Shown here piece after piece: positions 5,602 to 5,639 of a stretch of DNA of 5,639 bases; the first letter of the stretch is position 1; each line of letters opens with the position of its first letter. The DNA is from Oscillospiraceae bacterium. Lineage in GTDB: Bacteria; Bacillota; Clostridia; UBA1381. Position numbers and translations under genes: made by a program. Location of the stretch: NCBI GenBank assembly GCA_022508725.1, contig JAFLUR010000156.1, positions 1-5,639 on the forward strand, in the 5' to 3' direction. The notes beneath the pieces are model-generated. The model was not told where the DNA came from. It saw only the letters and a program-made list of their open reading frames with translations, and made no database searches.

Positions 5602-5639
5602 TGATGTGTGACAAAAAGAAAGAGAATAGTTCCCAAATA

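Noticed and set aside
5604..5639. Start of a new gene (MCDKKKENSSQI) running off the right edge
   Set aside because: The frame is open for 12 codons, but there is no ribosome binding site and the ATG would lie before or at the predicted transcription start. It is too short to support.

Overview
The window looks like one end of an integrative genetic element in a low-GC Gram-positive bacterium, probably a gut-type clostridium (Firmicutes). The signs are AT-rich DNA, purine-rich Shine-Dalgarno sites, near-consensus SigA promoters (TTGAAA/TATAAT, TTGACA/TATAAT), and a CCA-encoding tRNA-Leu. Species cannot be named from this sequence.

Layout, left to right. (1) Positions 1-447 hold the 3' part of an unrecognised gene that runs in from the left edge and ends in a Lys/Arg-rich tail. 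A 22-codon basic ORF with an excellent ribosome binding site (386-454) overlaps its end, and an intrinsic terminator (453-479) follows. (2) A short promoter region (480-621) contains a TTGATG/TATATA promoter inside an operator-like dyad. (3) A 996-residue protein (622-3612) begins with three 18-residue Pro/Gln-rich tandem repeats and ends with a complete HerA/FtsK-superfamily P-loop ATPase. Its middle may be a decayed second NTPase module. (4) A 178-bp gap with two hairpins leads to a 66-residue excisionase-type helix-turn-helix protein (3791-3991). (5) A strong extended -10 promoter and a good ribosome binding site precede a complete 386-residue tyrosine recombinase (4085-5245). (6) Past the integrase lie two abutting 11-bp direct repeats, a hairpin terminator, and tRNA-Leu(CAA) on the minus strand (5379-5465) with a consensus promoter. 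The last 130 bases hold probable regulatory DNA for a gene beyond the window.

The recombinase and the small HTH protein form a standard integration/excision module. The recombinase gene points at the 3' end of the tRNA gene, a usual attachment site. The element therefore most likely lies to the left, with its other end outside the window. The large ATPase and the basic-tailed upstream gene are then element genes, either a DNA-transfer function or cargo such as defence. The sequence does not decide which. The most novel part is the repeat-bearing, two-module ATPase; no complete described system can be named from this window.
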